This document shows, in pieces, positions 1-5,579 of a DNA stretch of 5,579 nucleotides. Both the position numbers and the translations under genes were made by a program. The stretch's first letter is position 1. Each line of letters begins with the position of its first letter. The stretch covers positions 1 to 5,579 of the forward strand of contig JAHDCN010000200.1 of NCBI GenBank assembly GCA_020629815.1, in the 5' to 3' direction. The stretch comes from Verrucomicrobiota bacterium (lineage in GTDB: Bacteria > Verrucomicrobiota > Verrucomicrobiia > Verrucomicrobiales > DEV007). The notes beneath the pieces were generated by a model. The model searched no databases. It was not told the DNA's origin and was given only the letters and a program-made list of their open reading frames with translations.

Positions 1-37
<37 letters not shown>

Positions 38-70
38 GTTTTCCGTCCGCCGATTGATTGACGGGGCGAA

Positions 71-98
71 AGTATCGCCGATTTTTTGAGCTTGGCAA
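71..98 (-). promoter_or_regulatory. Candidate sigma70-type promoter for tRNA-Arg
   Basis: On the minus strand TTGCCA (98-93; five of six matches to the -35 consensus) and GATACT (76-71; four of six to the -10 consensus) are separated by 16 nt. A GC-rich stretch, CGCCCCG, follows, as is common in the discriminator of stable-RNA promoters. Transcription would begin near position 64 and give a short leader before the tRNA 5' end at 37. The position between a stop codon and a tRNA fits. The assignment rests on consensus matching alone and assumes a housekeeping sigma factor of the usual kind. Confidence 0.4.
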
Positions 99-103
99 TC
101 GGC
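77..103. repeat. Small inverted repeat after the transporter stop codon
   Basis: GCCGATT (77-83) and AATCGGC (97-103) form a perfect 7-bp stem with a 13-nt loop, starting one or two bases after the TGA of the transporter gene. In the minus-strand transcript it is followed by GATACTTTCG, which has no useful U-run, so it is at best a weak terminator or a 3'-end stabilising hairpin. It overlaps the proposed tRNA promoter. A second copy of CGCCGATT at 48-55 offers an alternative pairing partner for the same arm. Confidence 0.3.
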
Positions 104-104
104 C

Positions 105-3100
105 TCACACTTTTCGCAGCTGTTTTTTCAGAGAAATATACAGGGCTACGAATGCACCCGCAATGAAGGCCAGCATTGCAAAGAGATTCAGGTGCAACGT
201 TTTCAATTGAAACGACACCCAGGGATTTTCCGAACGGGAGGGAAAACGGAAATACTTTTCGCTGCCGAAGAAAATATTCGGCGGATTCGCTTCTTTGCGA
301 TAATCCTGTCGCTCTGCTTCCGCTTTGGTGAACATTAGCTGTACCTCTTTATTCAGGTACAGCTGCTCGGCTGAATAGGTAATCGTTTCCTCAGGGAATT
401 CACTGTAGTACTTCGCTGGATCAAAGGTTTGGCTGTTCAGTGATTTCCTAATCTCGCGCAACTGCTTGCCGACGCCCGATGGCTTCTCCGCCTCCAGTCC
501 GTGAACCACAGCCAGTGCCTGCTTGTATTGATTCAGTTCGTCTTTCTGCTCGGCAGTGAGCTTTTGCGAGAGAGGAATGCTGGCAAACTTCTGCATGCCT
601 GCATTGATCTCGTTGTTCAACTGGCTGGCCGGGTTGCGGTCGGCGTGGGCAATGATCATTCCTTCATAGCTCCAGCGAAGCGGCATCAGGTTACAAATCG
701 AAGGAACCTTGAGATCGGAAATCTCATCGGCCTGACGATTGGGAGACAGCCAGTTTCGTACGTTTTGTACGAGATCGACTCCCCGGTTCATCTCCTCATA
801 CTTAATCAATGCACCACCGAAGATAATATTCGGGATCAACACCAGAGGGATGATGTTCAGAGCTGTTTTCGGACTATTCACCACGCTGGATATGAAAAGG
901 CCCGCCGCAACACCGACAAAGGAGGTGCTAAACATCCAAAGCAGGTCATGGAAAAACATGCTTCGCACATCCAGGATAGCATTGGCTATCAACAGATAGA
1001 TCACACACTGAATCAGTGAGAAAAATCCGAGCGACAGGTATTTGCAGAGAATATAACCGGACACACGGAAACCGTGATGCCGCTCCCGTTGCAGCAAATT
1101 CCGGTCACGGATAATCTCCTCCGCAGAATTAGTCAGTCCAAGAAAGAGGGCAATAACGAGACTGAGAAAGAGATACTTCGGTATGTGGAACGCGTTGCGA
1201 AAGTTGTAATCAATCTCCTCTGTGTAGTGCAGCGCGATGGCCAGCAGCAGTGCAAGAATGGGCGCCACCAGCAGGGTAATTGCCAGGTTCGCTCTATTCC
1301 GGAGTTTACTCAAAAACGCCCGTTTGAACTGGTTGCAGAATCGTACCCAATCATGGCGCAGAGTTCGCGGTGGTGCCTGTGGAGTTTTCTGAAGAGTTCC
1401 GGTCTGCGAAGAAGTATCAGCTTCGATCTCTCGCAGGTTTACCTCTTCCAACAAGCGATAGGTTTGAAACCGGTCGCTCCAAAAAGCTGAATTAAATCTC
1501 CGGGCGGGGATTAGGTTTCCCCGTGCATCCCGTTCGTAAATCACCTCGCCACTGAGATCCCGAAGGGGAGTTTCCAATACATCAAACACAAAGTCCGGAG
1601 GCAGCAGCTTTGATGGCGTCACATCCACGGTATCCGCCTGTGCATCGTCAGGAGACGCAAAGGTCGAGGTAAAAATCCCTTCCTGCTTCCGCGCCTCATT
1701 GAAATAATCGAGCATTTGTTCCGGAGTGCCGAAGAAGGCCAGTTTGCCGCCATTATCGAGAAGGATTGCCTTGTCGAACATGTGAAACAGGCGGCTGCTC
1801 GGTTGGTGAATTGAGACCAGAGTAATCTTGTTGTGGGTCAGGCCGCGAATAATGTCCAACACATGCTCCGAGTCTTTCGACGACAATCCCGAGGTCGGTT
1901 CATCGAACAGGTAAATGTCCGCGATTCCGATCATGTCCATGCCGGCGTTTAATCGGCGTCTTTGTCCCCCGCTAAGACTTTTAGTTTCGTGATCACCCGC
2001 CAGACGGTGCCGAATCTCATTCAAGCCCAATTCGATCAGTTTCGAATCAGCGCGACGCCGGCGTTCGTGGGGCGAAAAATGTGGCGCCCGAATCGCAGCT
2101 GCAGTATCGAGGTTCTCCTCCACCGTGAGCAAAGGATCAAAAGTCTCCTCCTGCGGGATGAAGCCGATATAGGATTTCAAGTGATCGTGCTCTGCGTAGA
2201 GATCAACCCCGTTTAAATCGACCCTACCTTCTGATGGCTTCAACTGGCCTCCCAGCACCTTGAGAAGGGTACTTTTACCGCACCCGCTCGGCCCCATTAC
2301 ACAAACCATTTCACCCCGCTGAATCGAAAAGGTCACTCCATCGAGAGCACGCACTTTGCGATCATAGGAATGACCCGCATCGCGAATTTTCAGTGTGTGG
2401 ATCACATTGCGCTCTTCTTCGATGATGCCCTCGGAAAAATGACAGCAGAGAAACTGTCCGTCTCCCAGGCTAATGATGTCGCCATCTTTGAGATTGACCG
2501 ACTTCCGGACCGGTTCATTCTCTACCGCAATGACTCTCTCCGACTCCAATACGTCGAGTACTCCGGTCTTTGCACCGTAATCGCAACGGATGCGCAGTAA
2601 AATCGTGCCTGCAGCTCCGGGTGTCAGAAGGATATCGCCATCCGATAGAAGACTTGGGTCATTGGAGACCAAATACTCCGTGCGGTTGGGTGGTAGCGAG
2701 AAACGCCCGCCAAGCTCCCGGGCTTTCTTTCGCAGCTCAGCAAATGTGATTTCGGTATGATCGTCGAATTCGATTTTTTCCTGAGCCGACACCTCAAAGG
2801 CACTACCTTTGGAGAGAGGTTCTCCTGCTATCGAAGCGCCGGTTTCATTCAAAACCTCGACATCGATTTTCAATCCAAAAGAAACCCGCAGGTAACTTTG
2901 CTTAGTCCGAACCCGCTCAATGAACTGCCCGCCGCCGCTATCTTGCGCCAGATATACCTGAACCGATGAAACGTTCTTCTTTGAGTTAAAGTAAAAGATC
3001 AGATCTTCAAAGGTCAGGTCTTCCTCCCCGATCAAAATCCTTTGGCCCTCGTAAATTCGGTAAAACTCGCCGGTATTCACCTGTCTACCCCGGGCGAGAA

Positions 3101-3824
3101 TCGGGCCAGGTCCCAGATTCTTTACGAGGATTAGATTCAAAAAACGAAATACGCTCACCGAATGCTCATCCTTCGCTTGTACATGCACGTCAGCATTGTC
3201 CTCCGTCGAAAAAAGCAGCGACTCCAACCGGTGGGTGACTTTGTCCTCTACTCCCTGATCTCCGGAAAATTCGAGACTGGCATCCTGTGTCGCCTCACTG
3301 CTGTTCAGCTGATAAACAATGCTGATTGCCTCCGATGCGACACCCAGCGTCGTCATGAACTGGTAGTAGGTGATCAGGCTTTCTTTCGGCAAACCCGCAC
3401 GACTAATCAAAACGTACAACTGCACACCGAGTAGCACTTTCTCCTCCACATCCAGCGTCGTTGCCAGGTCAGCAGCAATCGCTTCCAGATCCTGCCGCTG
3501 TCGCAGCGAGGTCATAAAGTGTGATCTTAGCTCGGTATAGACAGACTCCGGAAAGTCATAGCGTAGGAATCCAAGAATCGAATCGATCTCATCCGCTTCC
3601 ACCACTCCATCCAACTTGGTGAAGCCGGCAAACACTTCGATCAGTGTTGGCAGCATCGAGTGATCAGTCGTGCCAGTCTCCTGATTTTTCCCAAAACCAT
3701 TCAGCAAGCGACGCCATATCCGTCCTCGTTCCCGGCCGCGCAGACGGGGAATGAAGCGCCTCCGGCCGGAGGCCACTGATTCATTGGCAGGATCAGCGAG
3801 AGCGGAATTTCTCGTGGAAGACAT
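105..3824 (-). CDS. ABCG-type ABC half-transporter with TerB-like and FHA-like N-terminal domains
   Basis: Complete 1239-residue inner-membrane transporter with ATPase and permease in one chain, expected to work as a dimer; substrate unknown. Residues 1-50 are basic and low in complexity. Residues 57-165 resemble the helical TerB fold (KLDGVVEADEID at 70-81). Residues 225-465 are beta-rich, ending in an FHA-like LKDGDIISLGDG strand pair (445-456), but without the canonical GR and SxxH phosphothreonine-binding residues. The ATPase spans about 475-705: Walker A GPSGCGKST (511-519), Q558, signature LSGGQ (617-621), Walker B with DEPTSGL (641-647), and SIHQPS with H673. The last two are typical of the ABCG/White group. 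A 140-residue linker precedes six membrane segments (about 846-867, 884-904, 929-951, 963-983, 988-1007, 1210-1232). The loop before the last segment is about 200 residues. Mycobacterial Rv1747 (FHA plus ABC plus membrane domain) is a known architectural analogue. The ATG at 3824 is the only usual start in frame before the N-terminus; it lacks a well-spaced ribosome site. Confidence 0.95.
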   Translation of the reverse strand: MSSTRNSALADPANESVASGRRRFIPRLRGRERGRIWRRLLNGFGKNQETGTTDHSMLPTLIEVFAGFTKLDGVVEADEIDSILGFLRYDFPESVYTELRSHFMTSLRQRQDLEAIAADLATTLDVEEKVLLGVQLYVLISRAGLPKESLITYYQFMTTLGVASEAISIVYQLNSSEATQDASLEFSGDQGVEDKVTHRLESLLFSTEDNADVHVQAKDEHSVSVFRFLNLILVKNLGPGPILARGRQVNTGEFYRIYEGQRILIGEEDLTFEDLIFYFNSKKNVSSVQVYLAQDSGGGQFIERVRTKQSYLRVSFGLKIDVEVLNETGASIAGEPLSKGSAFEVSAQEKIEFDDHTEITFAELRKKARELGGRFSLPPNRTEYLVSNDPSLLSDGDILLTPGAAGTILLRIRCDYGAKTGVLDVLESERVIAVENEPVRKSVNLKDGDIISLGDGQFLCCHFSEGIIEEERNVIHTLKIRDAGHSYDRKVRALDGVTFSIQRGEMVCVMGPSGCGKSTLLKVLGGQLKPSEGRVDLNGVDLYAEHDHLKSYIGFIPQEETFDPLLTVEENLDTAAAIRAPHFSPHERRRRADSKLIELGLNEIRHRLAGDHETKSLSGGQRRRLNAGMDMIGIADIYLFDEPTSGLSSKDSEHVLDIIRGLTHNKITLVSIHQPSSRLFHMFDKAILLDNGGKLAFFGTPEQMLDYFNEARKQEGIFTSTFASPDDAQADTVDVTPSKLLPPDFVFDVLETPLRDLSGEVIYERDARGNLIPARRFNSAFWSDRFQTYRLLEEVNLREIEADTSSQTGTLQKTPQAPPRTLRHDWVRFCNQFKRAFLSKLRNRANLAITLLVAPILALLLAIALHYTEEIDYNFRNAFHIPKYLFLSLVIALFLGLTNSAEEIIRDRNLLQRERHHGFRVSGYILCKYLSLGFFSLIQCVIYLLIANAILDVRSMFFHDLLWMFSTSFVGVAAGLFISSVVNSPKTALNIIPLVLIPNIIFGGALIKYEEMNRGVDLVQNVRNWLSPNRQADEISDLKVPSICNLMPLRWSYEGMIIAHADRNPASQLNNEINAGMQKFASIPLSQKLTAEQKDELNQYKQALAVVHGLEAEKPSGVGKQLREIRKSLNSQTFDPAKYYSEFPEETITYSAEQLYLNKEVQLMFTKAEAERQDYRKEANPPNIFFGSEKYFRFPSRSENPWVSFQLKTLHLNLFAMLAFIAGAFVALYISLKKQLRKV

Positions 3825-3826
3825 AT

Positions 3827-3841
3827 GGGGCTGACGACCCC
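3827..3841 (-). promoter_or_regulatory. GGGG/CCCC mini-hairpin covering the transporter's ribosome-binding region
   Basis: In the minus-strand transcript AAAGGGG (3844-3838) is the only purine-rich stretch near the transporter start, but it ends 13 nt before the ATG, longer than the usual 5-9 nt. Its GGGG can pair with CCCC (3830-3827), only two bases before the ATG, across a 7-nt loop. Pairing would shorten the distance while hiding the purine tract. The stem is only 4 bp, so a regulatory role is speculative. Confidence 0.25.
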
Positions 3842-3844
3842 TTT

Positions 3845-3865
3845 CTATATCATCACAAAGCCTCC
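3845..3865 (-). promoter_or_regulatory. Strong Shine-Dalgarno followed by a two- or three-codon micro-ORF
   Basis: GGAGG (3865-3861 on the minus strand) is a full-match Shine-Dalgarno core. It lies 4 nt before GTG and 7 nt before ATG, in the arrangement GTG ATG ATA TAG, so ribosomes starting there would make only a di- or tripeptide and stop at 3847-3845. The stop is 20 nt before the transporter ATG and in a different frame. It may act as a ribosome-loading site that feeds reinitiation at the transporter start, or may be chance. The sequence directly shows the site and its spacing; the role is inferred. Confidence 0.3.
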
Positions 3866-3892
3866 GGCGAAACTGCGATTATTCCCGAATCA

Positions 3893-3928
3893 AACAGGGT
3901 TAGGTCGTTGACCTAACAGGGTATGGTC
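3893..3928. repeat. Pair of 14-nt direct repeats, 22-nt period
   Basis: AACAGGGTTAGGTC (3893-3906) and AACAGGGTATGGTC (3915-3928) match at 12 of 14 positions, differing only by a TA/AT swap. A third, inverted and more diverged copy, GACTGTACCCTGTT, lies at 3932-3945. The two hairpins listed separately are built from these units. The whole block is intergenic and ends 4 bp before the halogenase-like gene's stop codon. Confidence 0.75.
3899..3917. repeat. Perfect 8-bp hairpin with 3-nt loop
   Basis: GTTAGGTC (3899-3906) and GACCTAAC (3910-3917) are perfect reverse complements around the loop GTT. The outer four bases of the right arm (3914-3917) also form the outer arm of the neighbouring larger hairpin, so the two full stems exclude each other. 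In the minus-strand transcript it follows the larger hairpin and leads into CCTGTTTGATT, which is too poor in T for a clear intrinsic terminator. Confidence 0.7.
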
Positions 3929-3946
3929 CCGGACTGTACCCTGTTA
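3914..3946 (-). terminator. 15-bp hairpin directly after the halogenase-like gene; possible terminator
   Basis: TAACAGGGTATGGTC (3914-3928) pairs along its whole length with GACTGTACCCTGTTA (3932-3946) around a 3-nt CCG loop. Thirteen pairs are Watson-Crick and two are G-T on the DNA strand shown; in the minus-strand transcript those two positions become A-C mismatches, leaving a 10-bp outer stem and a 3-bp tip. The outer arm begins three bases after the stop codon of the halogenase-like gene, where a terminator or 3'-protecting hairpin is expected. No U-run follows, so factor-independent termination is unproven. The repeat structure also fits a dispersed palindromic element of REP type. Confidence 0.45.
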
Positions 3947-3949
3947 ACT

Positions 3950-5527
3950 CTAAGTCGAAGGCTGACTTTCCGTCTGTTCGAGAAAAACTGGATCAGCTTC
4001 CTTCTTTCCGGTCGATTTCGGAAAGGTAAAAAGGTTCTTCACCTCCAGCTTCAGCCAGTGACGAATTCCCTGTCCCATAATGGAAAAGGTTCCCAGGGTG
4101 GGGCTGAACCCTTTCGCCAAAAGAAAGCGCTTCCCTTTATTGGAAGCTCCGTAGGTGCCGCAGCGCATCCGTTTTTTCGCAATCGCGACGAAGCGCCGAT
4201 TGTAGAGCGCCATCAATTTGGCGAAGAATGTTCCGGCTTTGCCGTGATAGGGCAGTAGCCCGAATTCTTTATCGGGAAAATCATAGACCACACGGACCGG
4301 TCCGATGAAATAGGTCGCAATGTCCAGAAGGAAAGCACCCCACATAATCTCAGCATCACCGAGGTAATGGTATTTGTTTTTGTAGAGTGCCTCATACCAC
4401 CGGCGATAGCTGATCGGGTATTCGCGGTTGTACTGCTCTACCTGTTCGCGAATACAATTTCCCTTCAGATCCTCGGAAATGAAATTGGTCACGGCACAAA
4501 CAGTATGAGCGCAGTAGTCGAGGCCCTGAGAATACAGCGGATCGATAAACCCAGCTGCGTCACCGACGGCTGCCCAACCTTCTCCGGTGACTTCTTCGCT
4601 GTAGTAGGGAAGGCCGGAATAGGTTCTGGTATCTTTTTCCACAGGCTCGGCATCTTCGAACATTACTTTGCCCACCGGGTGAGTCAGCAGGTGGCGATGC
4701 AATGTTTCCGTCAGGTTGCCGAATTTCTCCGGCTCGAAAATACTCGAATCGTAAACCAGGCCAGCGCTGAGGTCGCCGTTGTTCAAAGGAATCAGCCAAC
4801 ACCACCAGCCATAACCCATCAGGTGATTGGTTGCCTGACTGCGTGGACCTTTGCAGGACTTGGCGTAGCAGGGAAATTTTTCCAGAAGCTCGTGATCATC
4901 CAGATCACGCACATTGCGGAAGCGTGCCCAGACGGCGTTGGTTGTGTGCTCTTCCAGCTTACGGTGGTGGCCCAGCATGCGCGGAATTCGTGACGCTTTT
5001 CCAGTCGCATCGATCACCCATTTTGACGTCACTTCGTACACCTCGCCGTTGTAACGGATGGAAAGACGGTTGTGGTCCCGATCGGGGTGCTGCTGTTTCA
5101 GTTCGATGGTCTTTGCTTTCGCCGGGCGCCAGATTTCGCAGCCAGCCTCTTCCGCCATATCCAACAGTTTTTGATCCAGATCGGAACGGTCCAGTTGATA
5201 GGTGGGAAGACGGCTTTGGTAGGCTCCGCCGACTTCGCTGCATTCAGAAAAGCACTGATCGTCTTCGTTGTGAAACCACAGGCGCAAACCGTGCTTGGTG
5301 ACATGCTTGCGCGCGAGATAACTGGTCAGTCCGAGCTGCTTGGTCAGGAAACATCCGGCCAGCTCCGAGGTCGATTCCCCTACCTTGCGGTCGAATTCCT
5401 CAGACTGCTCAACAATCAATACTTTCGCCTCGGGGTGCTTGCGTTTTAGCAGAACTCCGGCACTGGTTCCGGAAAAGGCTCCCCCGATGATGATTGCATC
5501 AAACTCCTTGTTGTTGCCTTGCGCCAT
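3950..5527 (-). CDS. Flavin-dependent halogenase-like FAD oxidoreductase
   Basis: Complete 525-residue cytoplasmic flavoprotein of the halogenase / geranylgeranyl-reductase fold; no signal peptide. The N-terminal dinucleotide motif is IIIGGAFSG (12-20), with Ala17 in place of the middle glycine, then VLIVEQ ending the second strand (36-41). RKVGEST (47-53) follows. K78 in VTKHGLRLWF aligns by position with the catalytic lysine of PrnA/RebH. VIDATGKAS (171-179) is the DG-type FAD motif. WCWLIP (242-247) fits the WxWxIP halogenase signature exactly. VGDAAGFIDPLYSQG (321-335) combines the GD FAD motif with the F..P..S.G element near the halide site. Y332 stands where tryptophan halogenases have glutamate, so free tryptophan is an unlikely substrate; a phenolic or carrier-bound aromatic is more likely, or a non-halogenating oxidation. 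The C-terminal 130 residues are basic and unassigned. The ATG at 5527 is the only plausible start: TAG lies in frame 12 codons upstream. A flavin reductase partner is expected but not in view. Confidence 0.92.
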   Translation of the reverse strand: MAQGNNKEFDAIIIGGAFSGTSAGVLLKRKHPEAKVLIVEQSEEFDRKVGESTSELAGCFLTKQLGLTSYLARKHVTKHGLRLWFHNEDDQCFSECSEVGGAYQSRLPTYQLDRSDLDQKLLDMAEEAGCEIWRPAKAKTIELKQQHPDRDHNRLSIRYNGEVYEVTSKWVIDATGKASRIPRMLGHHRKLEEHTTNAVWARFRNVRDLDDHELLEKFPCYAKSCKGPRSQATNHLMGYGWWCWLIPLNNGDLSAGLVYDSSIFEPEKFGNLTETLHRHLLTHPVGKVMFEDAEPVEKDTRTYSGLPYYSEEVTGEGWAAVGDAAGFIDPLYSQGLDYCAHTVCAVTNFISEDLKGNCIREQVEQYNREYPISYRRWYEALYKNKYHYLGDAEIMWGAFLLDIATYFIGPVRVVYDFPDKEFGLLPYHGKAGTFFAKLMALYNRRFVAIAKKRMRCGTYGASNKGKRFLLAKGFSPTLGTFSIMGQGIRHWLKLEVKNLFTFPKSTGKKEADPVFLEQTESQPST

Positions 5528-5549
5528 CTCTGTATCATCAATACGCGCC

Positions 5550-5567
5550 GTAGCATCATATGGCTAC
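5550..5567. promoter_or_regulatory. Inverted repeat GTAGC-N8-GCTAC upstream of the halogenase-like gene
   Basis: GTAGC (5550-5554) and GCTAC (5563-5567) flank eight bases that contain the palindrome CATATG. The site lies 22 bp before the halogenase-like start and overlaps the possible divergent ATG at 5560. On the minus strand the same stretch holds TATGAT, a five-of-six match to a -10 element; the matching -35 position would fall beyond the window edge. It could be an operator or promoter element, but arms this short occur by chance. Confidence 0.2.
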
Positions 5568-5579
5568 AAAAACTTCACA
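5560..5579 (+). CDS. Possible start of a divergent gene, cut by the window edge
   Basis: From ATG at 5560 the plus strand reads Met-Ala-Thr-Lys-Thr-Ser and runs open off the edge. The residues look like an ordinary bacterial N-terminus (small, polar, basic), but only six codons are visible and no Shine-Dalgarno precedes them. If real, it is divergent from the halogenase-like gene with only 32 bp between the two start codons, so the two would share a very compact control region. The product cannot be named. Confidence 0.25.

Noticed and set aside
501..1019. A 172-codon plus-strand open frame opposite the transporter's membrane region
   Set aside because: It is antisense to confidently predicted membrane segments and the loop. 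The translation has no coherent motif, so it looks like a shadow of the real gene's codon pattern.
3845..3856. GTG or ATG at 3851-3856 as the true transporter start, with an upstream frameshift
   Set aside because: That frame meets TAG after two or three codons. The annotated ATG gives an ordinary basic N-terminus, so no frameshift is needed.
3878..3883. AATAAT on the minus strand as a -10 element for the transporter
   Set aside because: It matches five of six consensus bases, but no acceptable -35 hexamer lies 16-18 nt upstream; the candidates there fall in the repeat hairpin and match poorly.
3914..3923. TAACAGGGTA matches the 3' core of the I-SceI homing endonuclease site
   Set aside because: The match stops at 10 bases; the TAGGGA half of the 18-bp site is absent. 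It is explained by the local repeat structure, and no intron or homing endonuclease gene is present.
3893..3946. CRISPR-like repeat spacing
   Set aside because: Only two short direct copies 22 bp apart are present, the inter-copy sequence is part of a palindrome, and no cas gene is visible.
4367..4993. A 208-codon plus-strand open frame opposite the halogenase-like gene
   Set aside because: It is wholly antisense to a gene with clear FAD and WxWxIP motifs. Its translation shows no recognisable domain and it has no start context of its own.
5072..5449. A 125-codon plus-strand open frame opposite the N-terminal part of the halogenase-like gene
   Set aside because: It overlaps the FAD-binding region on the other strand and shows no independent evidence of coding.
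5556..5579. Tail of an upstream minus-strand gene (seven codons ending in TGA at 5558-5556)
   Set aside because: Seven open codons at a window edge carry no weight, and the plus strand offers an equally good or better reading as a gene start.

Overview
The window holds two complete protein genes, both on the minus strand, with a truncated tRNA gene at the left edge and a possible divergent gene start at the right edge. The proteins are bacterial. Base composition is mid-range, and both starts lack a well-placed Shine-Dalgarno sequence. A TerB-like/ABCG-type half-transporter next to a halogenase-family flavoprotein would fit the Planctomycetota-Verrucomicrobiota group (Verrucomicrobiota is my best guess). 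No marker gene here proves this, so it remains a weak inference.

Layout, in minus-strand transcription order (right to left). At 5560-5579 a possible plus-strand gene begins and leaves the window. From 5527 to 3950 lies a 525-residue flavin-dependent halogenase-like oxidoreductase with the WxWxIP signature and a candidate catalytic lysine. The 125-bp gap at 3825-3949 holds two overlapping perfect or near-perfect hairpins built from one repeated motif. It also holds a strong Shine-Dalgarno sequence that serves only a two- or three-codon micro-ORF, and a small hairpin just before the next start codon. From 3824 to 105 lies a 1239-residue ABC half-transporter: a TerB-like helical domain, beta-rich FHA-like regions, an ABCG-type ATPase, and six membrane segments with an unusually large loop between the last two. 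A 67-bp gap with a plausible stable-RNA promoter then leads into tRNA-Arg(UCU), cut by the window edge just after its anticodon.

How the parts may work together. The halogenase-like enzyme and the transporter are codirectional, but the hairpins between them could separate or attenuate their transcription. One reading is a small pathway in which a modified (perhaps halogenated) aromatic or lipid-like product is exported by the ABCG-type transporter. The transporter's N-terminal half looks like a cytoplasmic sensing or partner-binding platform. This link rests only on adjacency and is a hypothesis. The most distinctive items are the multidomain transporter, the halogenase-like enzyme with altered key residues, and the repeat-hairpin block between them.
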